A DNA stretch of 64,000 nucleotides, from positions 1,725,889 to 1,789,888 of the forward strand of contig DDFJ01000004.1 in NCBI GenBank assembly GCA_002337125.1, written 5' to 3'. Each line of letters opens with the position of its first letter. The stretch's first letter is position 1. A program made the position numbers and the translations under genes. This DNA comes from Chitinophagaceae bacterium UBA1931. Lineage in GTDB: Bacteria > Bacteroidota > Bacteroidia > Chitinophagales > Chitinophagaceae. This document shows, one piece after another, positions 53,667-62,192 of this stretch. Under the pieces are notes generated by a model that was not told the origin of the DNA, searched no databases, and saw only the letters and a program-made list of their open reading frames with translations.

Positions 53667-55604
53667 ATGAATACACTAAAAATTTACAGGCTGCTGCCGC
53701 TGTGTTTATTATTTGCAGTGCAGGCATCTGCGCAGGTAGTAAATGCAGAAGATGAAGCAACAGCAATGCAGCTGGCAAAGAAATTCAAGAATGAAGACAT
53801 TGCCTGCTTCAGTTATTACGAGCTTTATTCCTTCGACAAAGGATTAAATGCACTGAACGATAAAGTGGTGAGTGTGCATGGCGAAGCCGCCATGGAATTT
53901 ATTGCACTTAAGAAATTCGGCAGTATGGTTTATCCTGAGTTTTATAATAAATTCATCCAGATCAGGTCGTTTACAAAAGAAATAAAAAGCGGTGGCAGGT
54001 ATTTTCTTGTTTCATCAAGGCCGCAGGACCGTTCTGTAACAAGTGACGGTGTTTTCTTCGACGACAGCCGGGTAAAATATCACCCCATCCGTTTTACACA
54101 GAAAGGAAATATGAACAGGATTATTGTGAAAAAGGATTTTTCCGATTCAAAATATCTTACCCGTGTTTTTTTCAGCGAGCATTACCCGGTAAAAGAAAAA
54201 ACGGTTGAGTTCAGGGTTCCTGAATGGCTTTCGGTTGAGTTTAAGCCAATGAACTTTGAAGGTTATAAAATTGAAAAGAAAACCACACCGGGAAATGGAT
54301 TTACCAGTTATACATTTACCATGCGTGATATTCCTGCAACAAAACAGGAAAGTAAAAGCATTGGTATTGCATTTACTGAACCGCACATCATCATCCAGGT
54401 AAAATCGTTTGATTCAAAAGGCGAAACTATAAAAGGTTTCGACAAAGTGGAAGATGTGTACAACTGGAATTACAGGTTGTATAAAATGGCAGGCAATGAA
54501 CCTGAGCAATTAAAAACAGTTCTGCCAAAAATCATCCAGGGAAAAACAACAGATGTAGAAAAGATCAAAGCCATTTATTACTGGGTGCAGAACAACATCC
54601 GTTACATTGCTTATGAAGATGGTTATTCCGGTTATATTCCAGCGCCAGGACAAGAAGTACTCAGCAAAAAATACGGCGATTGTAAAGGAATGGCCAACCT
54701 GCTTACCGAACTTTTGCAACTGGCCGGTTTCGATGCACGTTTTACCTGGATCGGCACGAGAGAAATTCCGTATTCGCAAACGCTGCCTGCTTTGTGCGTA
54801 AACAATCATGCCATCACAACTCTGTACTTGAACAGCAAAGAGTATTTTCTTGATGCAACAGAAAAATATATTCCGTTTGGAGAAAATGCTTACCGTATAC
54901 AGGGAAAAGAAGCAATGATTGCCAACAAGGATAAGTTTGAAATCAAAACTGTTCCGCTCACAACAGGTGAAGAACATAAAATTCAAACCAAAGCCGATTT
55001 TAATCTCGTTGATAAAATTTTAACCGGCAAAATAAAAATCACTTTAACAGGAAATGAACGAACCGATTTTCACCAGGCATACCACGATTTACCTGTTACT
55101 TCCCAGCAGGAATTTTTGCAGGAGATGATTGAATTCGGCAATACAAACATCACTTCCAAAGTTGTTAAAACCAGCGATCTGAATAATATTGAAATACCGG
55201 TTACAATTGAAGGCGAATCAAACCTCAGCAATAATGTAAATGTGATTGAAGGCGATTATTATGTAAACATTGACTTCTTTCCCAAAACACTTCAGCGTTA
55301 TTTGCCCGATGAAAAACGAACAAGAGGATATGATCTTGACTGGGTTACTTCATTTGAAGATGAACTGTCGCTCACTATTCCTGCCAATAAAAAATTTGCT
55401 GATGTACCGGAGAAACTTGAAATCACCAACGATGGTTATAGTTTCAGTGGCGAGTACGTTATTACCGGCAATAAAATTGTGCTGAAGAAAAAACTGGTGA
55501 TCAGGAAAAGCACTGTTGGCAAAAAAGACTTTGACAGCTGGAAGAAATTTCTCGAAAGCATCAAGGCATTCAGCGAAAACTATATTACTGTAACCTCTAA
55601 ATAA
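53667..55604 (+). CDS. Exported DUF3857 protein with intact transglutaminase-like domain
   Basis: 645 aa, signal peptide ending ASAQ (residue 23). A DUF3857 beta-sandwich (about residues 50-270) is followed by a transglutaminase-like fold whose triad is visible: KKYGDCKGMANLL (Cys), NNHAITTLYL (His) and YFLDATEKY (Asp), about residues 330-410. The rest matches DUF3858. Such proteins are probable periplasmic cysteine peptidases or transpeptidases, with unknown targets. The next gene begins 6 bp later and is a related, longer protein. Confidence 0.9.
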   Translation: MNTLKIYRLLPLCLLFAVQASAQVVNAEDEATAMQLAKKFKNEDIACFSYYELYSFDKGLNALNDKVVSVHGEAAMEFIALKKFGSMVYPEFYNKFIQIRSFTKEIKSGGRYFLVSSRPQDRSVTSDGVFFDDSRVKYHPIRFTQKGNMNRIIVKKDFSDSKYLTRVFFSEHYPVKEKTVEFRVPEWLSVEFKPMNFEGYKIEKKTTPGNGFTSYTFTMRDIPATKQESKSIGIAFTEPHIIIQVKSFDSKGETIKGFDKVEDVYNWNYRLYKMAGNEPEQLKTVLPKIIQGKTTDVEKIKAIYYWVQNNIRYIAYEDGYSGYIPAPGQEVLSKKYGDCKGMANLLTELLQLAGFDARFTWIGTREIPYSQTLPALCVNNHAITTLYLNSKEYFLDATEKYIPFGENAYRIQGKEAMIANKDKFEIKTVPLTTGEEHKIQTKADFNLVDKILTGKIKITLTGNERTDFHQAYHDLPVTSQQEFLQEMIEFGNTNITSKVVKTSDLNNIEIPVTIEGESNLSNNVNVIEGDYYVNIDFFPKTLQRYLPDEKRTRGYDLDWVTSFEDELSLTIPANKKFADVPEKLEITNDGYSFSGEYVITGNKIVLKKKLVIRKSTVGKKDFDSWKKFLESIKAFSENYITVTSK

Positions 55605-55610
55605 CAAGCC

Positions 55611-57833
55611 ATGAATAACAATCTTATTGCGAAATATATTCTTCTTTTATTCTGTGCTTTGTTATTAACAACCGTGCAAAGCACAAAAGCACAGGCTGTC
55701 ATTGATGAAGATTTCATTGGCATCATTGATCAGAATGTGGCCTCCTTCTGGAATGAAACAGCTCCTGCCTTTGCAGTTACTTCCACTCCCGACAAATGGA
55801 AAAATGAATCAGCTGTTATCATTGCATTCAAGCGCAGCATTATGTTTGATAAGCAGGTAACAGGTGGAGGTTGGTTTTCTGCAGGCAAACAAAATGTTTT
55901 TCTTTTTGAAAAAGTCCGTTTTAAAATAAAACTGCAGGATAAAAATGCAGTTGAAAGTTTTACAGAAATCTTTTTCCGTTATGGCGATAAGCTGGATGGA
56001 TTTGCTGCAAAAATTTACAAGCCAGATGGTCAGCAGCAGGTTGTTGATTTAAGTGATGCAGTTGAAGCTGGCGACAGAGGTGAAGTGCCAGAGTTTTATA
56101 AAAGTTTCTTTGACCAGAACACCGGAGCCGAAACAAGGTATTACAAAGTAGCTATCCCCAATCTTGAAATCGGCGATGTGCTGGAATACATTTCTTATAC
56201 CAAGAGCAAACTGAATGTTGTGCGCAGCAAATACGTGGAGTTTGATCCGCAGTATGAAATATGCAGTAAGAAATATCCCATCATGTACAATGAAATCAGC
56301 ATTGATACAGATGATAAAACATTCTTTAAATCACTTTCGCAAAACGGTGCGCCTGAATTTAAAAAAGAAAACAGCGATGTGGCAGGGTTTTACCGTTATG
56401 TATTTATCGACAGGGATCGTGGCACAGAAAAAGATGTCAACTTCATCAGTCCCATGCTTGCCTATCCCATGATCAAGTTCCAGGTAATTTATTCAAATAA
56501 CGAAAATGCAAAAGGAGCATTGATTGGTGATAAAGGCGAACTGAAAAAAGGTTTTTCAAAAGAAGAACTGGGGAAAACTGCCTGGGAAAATTATGTGATG
56601 TCGGCTGGTTACTGGATCAATCAATCGGCCAATGCACAAAATGCAGCTTATTATATTTTATCGGAGATGAAGAAAGATGAAGTGCTCGATTTGCCCGAAG
56701 AAAAATTTATCACCAATGCTTATTACCGCATCAGGAATCTTGTTTTGTTCCGCAGTGCCTATTTCCCCGACAGGGTATTTGCTTACATGTTCACCACAAT
56801 TTTATCGCAGCGCAAAATCAATTATGATCTTGCAATCACTATCAGCAACAAAACAGGAAAGTTGAGTGATATTTTATTTGAAGATGAAATACGGTATGCC
56901 GTTAAAGTGGGCAACAAGTTTTATTTCAATTGCACCGATCATTCAAACCCCGGTGAGCTTGTGGAAACATTGCTGGGCAACGATGCATACATCATTAAAG
57001 CCCCTTCAAGATCGGGCGACCAGGAAATAACTGACGTGAAGCTTCCTGATACAGATGTAAATGAAAACACAGCGCAATACGACATCAATGTTCAGTATGA
57101 TCCTGTAAGCAACAATATGGTTGTAAGCCGTTCTTCCACCTACAATGGTTTAACCAAGGCAAGGGAAATTGATGATGTGGTGAAATACACTCCCTACATG
57201 TTTGATGATTTCAGGGTTTATTTCGGCAGTTCACCACTGGATAAAATGAGCAACAAACAAATTGATGAATATTACAGTACTGTTGGCGCTATTAAAGAAG
57301 AATTTAAAACTGCCAAGCCTGAGTATGTACAGCAACAATTAGACAAAGAGTACATGCAGAAATTAAAGTACAAAAATTTCAGATTGATAAGTGATGGAAG
57401 ATCCCTGCAGAAAAAACAACTGACAGCAGTTGAAGATTTTGAAATCGGTGAAATGTCGAAACATGCCGGAAAGAAAATTCTTTTGAATCTGCCGGGGCTG
57501 ATGGGTTCGCAATTACAAATCAGCAATGATGAACGCATCCGCACAAAAGATATACAGGTAGGTTTTGCAAGAACACTTAACTGGAGGATTGTGATGCCTG
57601 TACCAGCCGGTTATACGGTGAAGGGTTTAAAAGAACTCAACACAGTTGTAGATAACGAAGCGGGCAAATTTACCTGTGAAGCAAAAGAAGAAAACGGGAA
57701 TGTGATTTTACTTATGACCAAAGTGTACAAGAAAAGAGAAATGCCAAAAGAAAAATGGAATGATATGCTGGCGTTTGTTGATGCTGCTTACAATCAAACC
57801 TTCAGGTATATTTTACTTGTGCCGAAAAATTAA
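55611..57833 (+). CDS. Exported DUF3857-like protein lacking the transglutaminase cysteine
   Basis: 740 aa, signal peptide ending TKAQA. The N-terminal half is DUF3857-like (KIYKPDGQQQVVDLSDAVEA, VAIPNLEIGDVLEYISYTKS). In the central region, where its neighbour has GDCKGMANLL, the chain reads FPDRVFAYMFTTILSQRK, with no Cys; KFYFNCTDHSNPGEL takes the place of the Asp block. It is therefore likely a non-catalytic partner of the preceding gene product, with which it is transcribed (6-bp gap). Not a frameshift, since the frame is intact throughout. Confidence 0.82.
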   Translation: MNNNLIAKYILLLFCALLLTTVQSTKAQAVIDEDFIGIIDQNVASFWNETAPAFAVTSTPDKWKNESAVIIAFKRSIMFDKQVTGGGWFSAGKQNVFLFEKVRFKIKLQDKNAVESFTEIFFRYGDKLDGFAAKIYKPDGQQQVVDLSDAVEAGDRGEVPEFYKSFFDQNTGAETRYYKVAIPNLEIGDVLEYISYTKSKLNVVRSKYVEFDPQYEICSKKYPIMYNEISIDTDDKTFFKSLSQNGAPEFKKENSDVAGFYRYVFIDRDRGTEKDVNFISPMLAYPMIKFQVIYSNNENAKGALIGDKGELKKGFSKEELGKTAWENYVMSAGYWINQSANAQNAAYYILSEMKKDEVLDLPEEKFITNAYYRIRNLVLFRSAYFPDRVFAYMFTTILSQRKINYDLAITISNKTGKLSDILFEDEIRYAVKVGNKFYFNCTDHSNPGELVETLLGNDAYIIKAPSRSGDQEITDVKLPDTDVNENTAQYDINVQYDPVSNNMVVSRSSTYNGLTKAREIDDVVKYTPYMFDDFRVYFGSSPLDKMSNKQIDEYYSTVGAIKEEFKTAKPEYVQQQLDKEYMQKLKYKNFRLISDGRSLQKKQLTAVEDFEIGEMSKHAGKKILLNLPGLMGSQLQISNDERIRTKDIQVGFARTLNWRIVMPVPAGYTVKGLKELNTVVDNEAGKFTCEAKEENGNVILLMTKVYKKREMPKEKWNDMLAFVDAAYNQTFRYILLVPKN

Positions 57834-57846
57834 AAACTTCGTCAAC

Positions 57847-57880
57847 AAAAAAGCGATCAGGAATCTGATCGCTTTTTTTT
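57847..57880. terminator. Bidirectional terminator
   Basis: AAAAAAGCGATCAG (57847-57860) pairs with CTGATCGCTTTTTT (57865-57878), 14 bp, loop GAAT, followed by more T on the plus strand. The stem reaches the stop codon of the converging amidase gene. Confidence 0.93.
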
Positions 57881-59609
57881 ATTTACATCCTTCCAGCCAT
57901 TCCTTTACTCCTTTTACAATTGCATCGGCCATTTGTTTCCTGAATGCAGGATTCAGCACATTGTATTCATCTTCCGGGTTGCTGATAAACAATGTTTCAA
58001 CCAATGCATTCGGGCATTCAGTTAACCCGTTTAAGATAAAATTGAAATTGCCCACATTACCATACTCCTGCAAACCAATGCCCAGCATTTCTTTTAATAT
58101 TGTTTGAGTCAGTGGCCGGTAACCAATGTATTTATAATAAGTACTCACACCTTTAATCCGCACAGGATCGGCAGAGCTGTTTAAATGAATGCTGAGCAGG
58201 AAATCGGGATTTTTTTCTTTGTAAAAACTCAGGCGATCGTGATTATCATAAGTGGTATCTTTTGTTCTTGTTGTAATCACCGTTGCTCCTTCAGCTTCAA
58301 GTGCCTGCTGCAATTCCTTTGCAATCAGCAACGTCATATCTTTTTCCATCACACCTGTTAACCCAAATGCGCCTTTGTTATCGCCTCCATGACCGGCATC
58401 AACAGCAATAACAAGTTTGCTGAGCGAAAGATTCTGCGGCTGACGTTTTACCCTGATGACTAACGTATTTCCATTGTAATAAATGCTGTGTCCCCAATGC
58501 TGATGATGATTCAACTCAATGGTTATACGCAATACATCTTCATCTACCTGGTTGTAATAAACATTTTTGATTTCTTTCACCGACTGCAATTGGGTAAGCC
58601 AGTTGGTATTGGATGTTGCACCAAATACATCCACCACAATTTTTGACGGATTGATTTCCTGGAAGGATTGGTAAGGTAATTTTTCCGACATCGCAAGTGA
58701 TACATAATCAAAACTGCTGTCACCCCATACACGCATATTAGCAGTAAGTGATGCCGGTGAAAATGTTCCGGCAGCAGCTGTATCAACATACTCTTCTTCA
58801 ATATAAGCCTGCCTGTTTTTACTTAGTTGAATGCAATATTTATTTCCAACCTTGCCAACAGCATATAATTTCACCAGCGAATCAAGATAACCCATCTTGG
58901 TTCCGCCCAAGCGATCTTCACCAAGTCCCAGCAACAGGTAAGGAAGCTTCCCTTTTGTTTGAAGCACCAATGGCTTCATCATTGCATAATTACTTTTTGT
59001 GACAGCTTCAATCAGTTGATCATTCTTTGTTTCAACAATTAATTTCAGTTTTGCTTTTGAATAAGAAAACAGATTATCATTTTCCTTTACAATATATTCT
59101 GCTTTGTAAATGCCTTTTATACCGGTTGAATCTTTTGGCTGCAGTTCTGTAAACACAAAACCATTCTCCAGTTTTACAACAGAACCGGGCAACGTTTTCG
59201 CTGTCATTTTTATATGATCACCCGGCTTCACCAATAAATCGCCTGCAGGATCAAAACGCCAGTATTCAATAGTGTTGGTTGTAACTTCTTTTTCAACAGG
59301 TGCGGGCTGATATTTATAAAATACCCGCATAGTTTCTTTCATCCCTTTTTTATTTACTGCCACAACCTGGAAACTTGTATCAGCCTGCTGCAAATTCAGT
59401 TCAACAGCAAATGCACCGGTAGGCCATACTTTCACATCCGTTCCATTTACCTGCAAGCTGCATTCTTTACAGGTGGTGCCTGTAATAAACTGTCGTGCTG
59501 CACTGAAGTTGTTTTGTGTTTTTGCCGGAGTAACAAGTTTGATAAAAACCTGTTGTGCATTTGCAGCTGTTGCCAGGCAAAGAACGAGTATGGTTGAAAT
59601 GATTCGCAT
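57879..59609 (-). CDS. N-acetylmuramoyl-L-alanine amidase (Amidase_3)
   Basis: 576 aa, signal peptide ending NAQQ (residue 20). The C-terminal domain (about residues 395-575) is a zinc amidase: VIAVDAGHGGDNKGAFG (zinc His), MEKDMTLLIAKEL (Glu), LLSIHLNSSAD (zinc His) and ALVETLFISNPED (catalytic Glu). The long N-terminal part holds beta-rich segments, including an SH3-like region (LVKLYAVGKVGNKYCIQLSKN) and an AMIN-like region (LPYQSFQEINPSKIVVDVFGA) that could target septal peptidoglycan. It cleaves the amide between MurNAc and L-Ala during cell separation. Confidence 0.93.
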   Translation of the reverse strand: MRIISTILVLCLATAANAQQVFIKLVTPAKTQNNFSAARQFITGTTCKECSLQVNGTDVKVWPTGAFAVELNLQQADTSFQVVAVNKKGMKETMRVFYKYQPAPVEKEVTTNTIEYWRFDPAGDLLVKPGDHIKMTAKTLPGSVVKLENGFVFTELQPKDSTGIKGIYKAEYIVKENDNLFSYSKAKLKLIVETKNDQLIEAVTKSNYAMMKPLVLQTKGKLPYLLLGLGEDRLGGTKMGYLDSLVKLYAVGKVGNKYCIQLSKNRQAYIEEEYVDTAAAGTFSPASLTANMRVWGDSSFDYVSLAMSEKLPYQSFQEINPSKIVVDVFGATSNTNWLTQLQSVKEIKNVYYNQVDEDVLRITIELNHHQHWGHSIYYNGNTLVIRVKRQPQNLSLSKLVIAVDAGHGGDNKGAFGLTGVMEKDMTLLIAKELQQALEAEGATVITTRTKDTTYDNHDRLSFYKEKNPDFLLSIHLNSSADPVRIKGVSTYYKYIGYRPLTQTILKEMLGIGLQEYGNVGNFNFILNGLTECPNALVETLFISNPEDEYNVLNPAFRKQMADAIVKGVKEWLEGCK

Positions 59610-59626
59610 GAAGTAAGTTTAAATAA

Positions 59627-59657
59627 AAAATCCTTTGCAAATTATGCAAAGGATTTT
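59627..59657 (-). terminator. Terminator after the acyl-CoA dehydrogenase gene
   Basis: AAAATCCTTTGCA (59627-59639) pairs perfectly with TGCAAAGGATTTT (59645-59657), loop 5 nt. On the minus strand it is followed by TTATTTAAA. The amidase start lies only 17 bp beyond, so the amidase either is transcribed by read-through or has a promoter inside or upstream of the hairpin. A second weaker stem (GAGCCACTT/AAGTGACTC, one mismatch) lies at about 59676-59697. Confidence 0.75.
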
Positions 59658-59711
59658 AAACCGATGACCGGACAGCGAGCCACTTAAAAAAGTGACTCAC
59701 TGTACAAATCA

Positions 59712-61502
59712 TCATAACGGATATTTTCCGTCGTTTCTCAGCTTTTCTACAATTCGCCTTCTCGCCTCTTTACTGTTGAACGGGTCAACTTTAGTAAATC
59801 GTTTTAAGCCTAACAGCATCATCCGGTGTTCGTCGCCATCTGCAAATGCATTAATGGCATCTTTACCAAACTTATTGATGCGGTCAGCAGCATCGTATAA
59901 ATAAGTATGCATGATATCGAGTTCAAATTTGCAGGCATCCTCACCTTTTTCTGCAACCAGTTTTGCTGCACGTAATAAAGCACTTTCCGCATTAAAGGTC
60001 TGAATAGCCATATCAGCAATATTCATCAGTATTTCCTGCTCCTGCTCAATCTTCATCATCAGTTTCTGAACAGCAGCACCTGCTGTCATCATGATTGCTT
60101 TTTTGAAATTTGCAACAGCTTTAAATTCTTTTGCAAATGCTGTATCATCATCATTTCCAAAATCAGGAATACTCATCAGTTCTTTTTGCACAGCCATTGC
60201 CGGACCCATAATATCAAGCCTGCCCTTCATAGCACGTTTCAATACCATATCAACTGTTAACAGGCGATTGATTTCATTGGTGCCTTCGTAAATACGGTTG
60301 ATGCGGCTGTCACGATAAGCTCTTGAAATTTCGTACTCATCGCTGAAACCATTACCACCATGAATCTGCACACCTTCATCCACAACATAATCGAGTAATT
60401 CACTACCATCAACTTTTAACATGGCACATTCAATGGCATATTCTTCAGCTGCACCAAGCAATGCTTCTGCCGATGTTTTACCAGCAGCTTCCAGTTCTGT
60501 TTCTTTATCATCAATCCATTTACATGTTCTGTACAATGCACTTTCAAGCACCCAGATATTTGTAGCCATTTCGCCCAGCTTGTGCTGAATAGCACCAAAG
60601 TTTGCAATAGGTGTTTTGAACTGCTCTCTTGTTGCTGCGTAGGTTAAAGCAATATTGAGCGAACGTTTTGAACCGCCGAGTACAGCTGCTGCTAATTTCA
60701 AACGGCCGATGTTGAGAATGTTGAATGCAATTACATGGCCTTTTCCTTTTTCACCCAGCAAATTTTCAACAGGCACTTTGCAATCCTGGAAATACAACTG
60801 TACTGTTGAAGATCCTTTGATACCCATTTTATGTTCTTCCGGACCTTGTGTAAATCCTTCCATTCCACGCTCAACAATGAATGCAGTAAATTCTTTGCCA
60901 TCGATTTTTGCGAATACAGTATATACATCGGCAAAACCACCATTGGTGATCCAGCATTTTTGCCCGTTAAGAATATAATGCTTTCCATCATCACTCAACT
61001 TAGCAGTTGTTTTTGCACTCAATGCATCACTGCCGCTGTTGGGTTCCGTTAGCCCGTAAGCACCTTTCCATTCACCAGTTGCAAGTTTGGGTATGTATTT
61101 CGCTTTTTGTTCAGCAGTTCCAAAATACAGAATGGGCAAGGTGCCAATGCCGGTATGTGCTGCAACAGCAACAGAAAAAGAATAGCCGCCACCCAAGGCT
61201 TCGTTTACCAATGTAGAGGTGATAAAATCTTTACCCAGCCCGCCCAAATCTTCTGGGGCTGAAGTGCCGAGCAATCCCAGTTCGCCTGCTTTATCCATTA
61301 ATGCAGGCATCAGGCCTTGTTCCATTTTATCAATACGTGCAACAACAGGCAATATTTCGGTATCAAGAAATGTGGCGCACATATCTTTCACCATCTGTTG
61401 TTCCTCATTAAAATTTTCAGGAATGAATGTATCCTGTGCTGTACTTGCTTTTATCAGCCACTCGCCGCCTTTAAGTGGTGTTGCAATCGTTGCGGTACTC
61501 AT
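59712..61502 (-). CDS. Acyl-CoA dehydrogenase with extended C-terminus
   Basis: 596 aa flavoprotein performing the first step of fatty acid beta-oxidation. GAYGLTEPNSGSDALSAKTTA and ILNGQKCWITNGGFADVYTVFAK are the family signatures; QIHGGNGFSDEYEISRAYRDSRINRIYEGTNEI contains the catalytic-base region with Glu in YEGTNEI. The extra 150-residue C-terminal helical domain resembles very-long-chain-type enzymes rather than the 380-aa short-chain class. It follows a MarR-family gene by 52 bp, a plausible regulator. Confidence 0.92.
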   Translation of the reverse strand: MSTATIATPLKGGEWLIKASTAQDTFIPENFNEEQQMVKDMCATFLDTEILPVVARIDKMEQGLMPALMDKAGELGLLGTSAPEDLGGLGKDFITSTLVNEALGGGYSFSVAVAAHTGIGTLPILYFGTAEQKAKYIPKLATGEWKGAYGLTEPNSGSDALSAKTTAKLSDDGKHYILNGQKCWITNGGFADVYTVFAKIDGKEFTAFIVERGMEGFTQGPEEHKMGIKGSSTVQLYFQDCKVPVENLLGEKGKGHVIAFNILNIGRLKLAAAVLGGSKRSLNIALTYAATREQFKTPIANFGAIQHKLGEMATNIWVLESALYRTCKWIDDKETELEAAGKTSAEALLGAAEEYAIECAMLKVDGSELLDYVVDEGVQIHGGNGFSDEYEISRAYRDSRINRIYEGTNEINRLLTVDMVLKRAMKGRLDIMGPAMAVQKELMSIPDFGNDDDTAFAKEFKAVANFKKAIMMTAGAAVQKLMMKIEQEQEILMNIADMAIQTFNAESALLRAAKLVAEKGEDACKFELDIMHTYLYDAADRINKFGKDAINAFADGDEHRMMLLGLKRFTKVDPFNSKEARRRIVEKLRNDGKYPL

Positions 61503-61554
61503 ACTACTTCAGTTTTATTGTTGATTAATTGTTTCGGGCAATTATTATGCAGTA

Positions 61555-61995
61555 TTACTTCAGGTTGTCATAAACAATCTGTAAAACTTCTTTACAGATG
61601 TCGATTTTATCTGATGGTACTCCTGTTAATGCTTCATTCAATGTTGTGTTGGCCACATTCATTGTTTCATCTTCCAGTTGTTTCCCATATTCAGTAAGAA
61701 ACACCTGGTTAATACGGCGGTCACTTTTGCTGGCAACACGTTTTACCAGTTTCAGTTTTTCCAGGTTATCAACCAAACGTGTAATGCTTGGTTTATCCCT
61801 GAAAGTTGCATTGCATAAATCCTGTTGACTGAGGCCATCATTTTTCCAGAGATGATATAAGACGCTCCACTGTTCAACAGTGATTTCAATGTTGTGCTGT
61901 TTGAGGTTTTTCTGCAAACGACGGGCAATAGCAGTGCTTGCCTTACCTGTCATAAAGCTGTATAACTCTCCTTTTTTGAATTGGTTGTTTGGCAT
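61555..61995 (-). CDS. MarR-family regulator of the acyl-CoA dehydrogenase gene
   Basis: About 146 aa using the ATG at 61995; an in-frame ATG at 62019 adds eight residues but would lie upstream of the predicted transcription start. ITVEQWSVLYHLWKNDGLSQQDLCNATFRDKPSITRLVDNLEKLKLVKRVASKSDRRINQVFLTEYG is a MarR winged helix with SDRR in the wing. An inverted repeat TAGTTG-6 nt-CAACTA lies just upstream, overlapping the proposed promoter, so it probably represses itself and the downstream dehydrogenase. Confidence 0.9.
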   Translation of the reverse strand: MPNNQFKKGELYSFMTGKASTAIARRLQKNLKQHNIEITVEQWSVLYHLWKNDGLSQQDLCNATFRDKPSITRLVDNLEKLKLVKRVASKSDRRINQVFLTEYGKQLEDETMNVANTTLNEALTGVPSDKIDICKEVLQIVYDNLK

Positions 61996-61996
61996 A

Positions 61997-62050
61997 TAGT
62001 TGTTTATGCAACTAACCAAAAATAAGGATTCTTTTTTGATAATACTGCAA
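61997..62050 (-). promoter_or_regulatory. Promoter and putative operator of the MarR/acyl-CoA dehydrogenase operon
   Basis: Minus strand TTG (62050-62048), a 23-bp spacer and TATTTTTG (62024-62017) fit the Bacteroidota promoter consensus. TAGTTG (61997-62002) and CAACTA (62009-62014) form a perfect 6-6-6 inverted repeat between the -7 box and the start codon at 61995, the expected place for a repressor site. Confidence 0.6.
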
Positions 62051-62160
62051 CCTGAGAAAGAATTTCATCGAATTAGTAAAATTATCTTTCGTTACTGATA
62101 AGTGCACCTGGACTCAGGGAGTTAATTTTTGAAAGGTTATAAAAGAAGAGCCTGCTCCTG

Positions 62161-62168
62161 TATTTTTG
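62161..62168 (+). promoter_or_regulatory. Putative -7 box (TATTTTTG) for the repeat-containing T9SS protein
   Basis: TATTTTTG matches TAnnTTTG exactly and lies 24 bp before the ATG at 62193. The nearest upstream TTTG (62128-62131) is 29 bp away, longer than the usual 17-23, so the -33 element is unclear. Confidence 0.4.
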
Positions 62169-62192
62169 TATGACTGACTTATAAAAACAACA

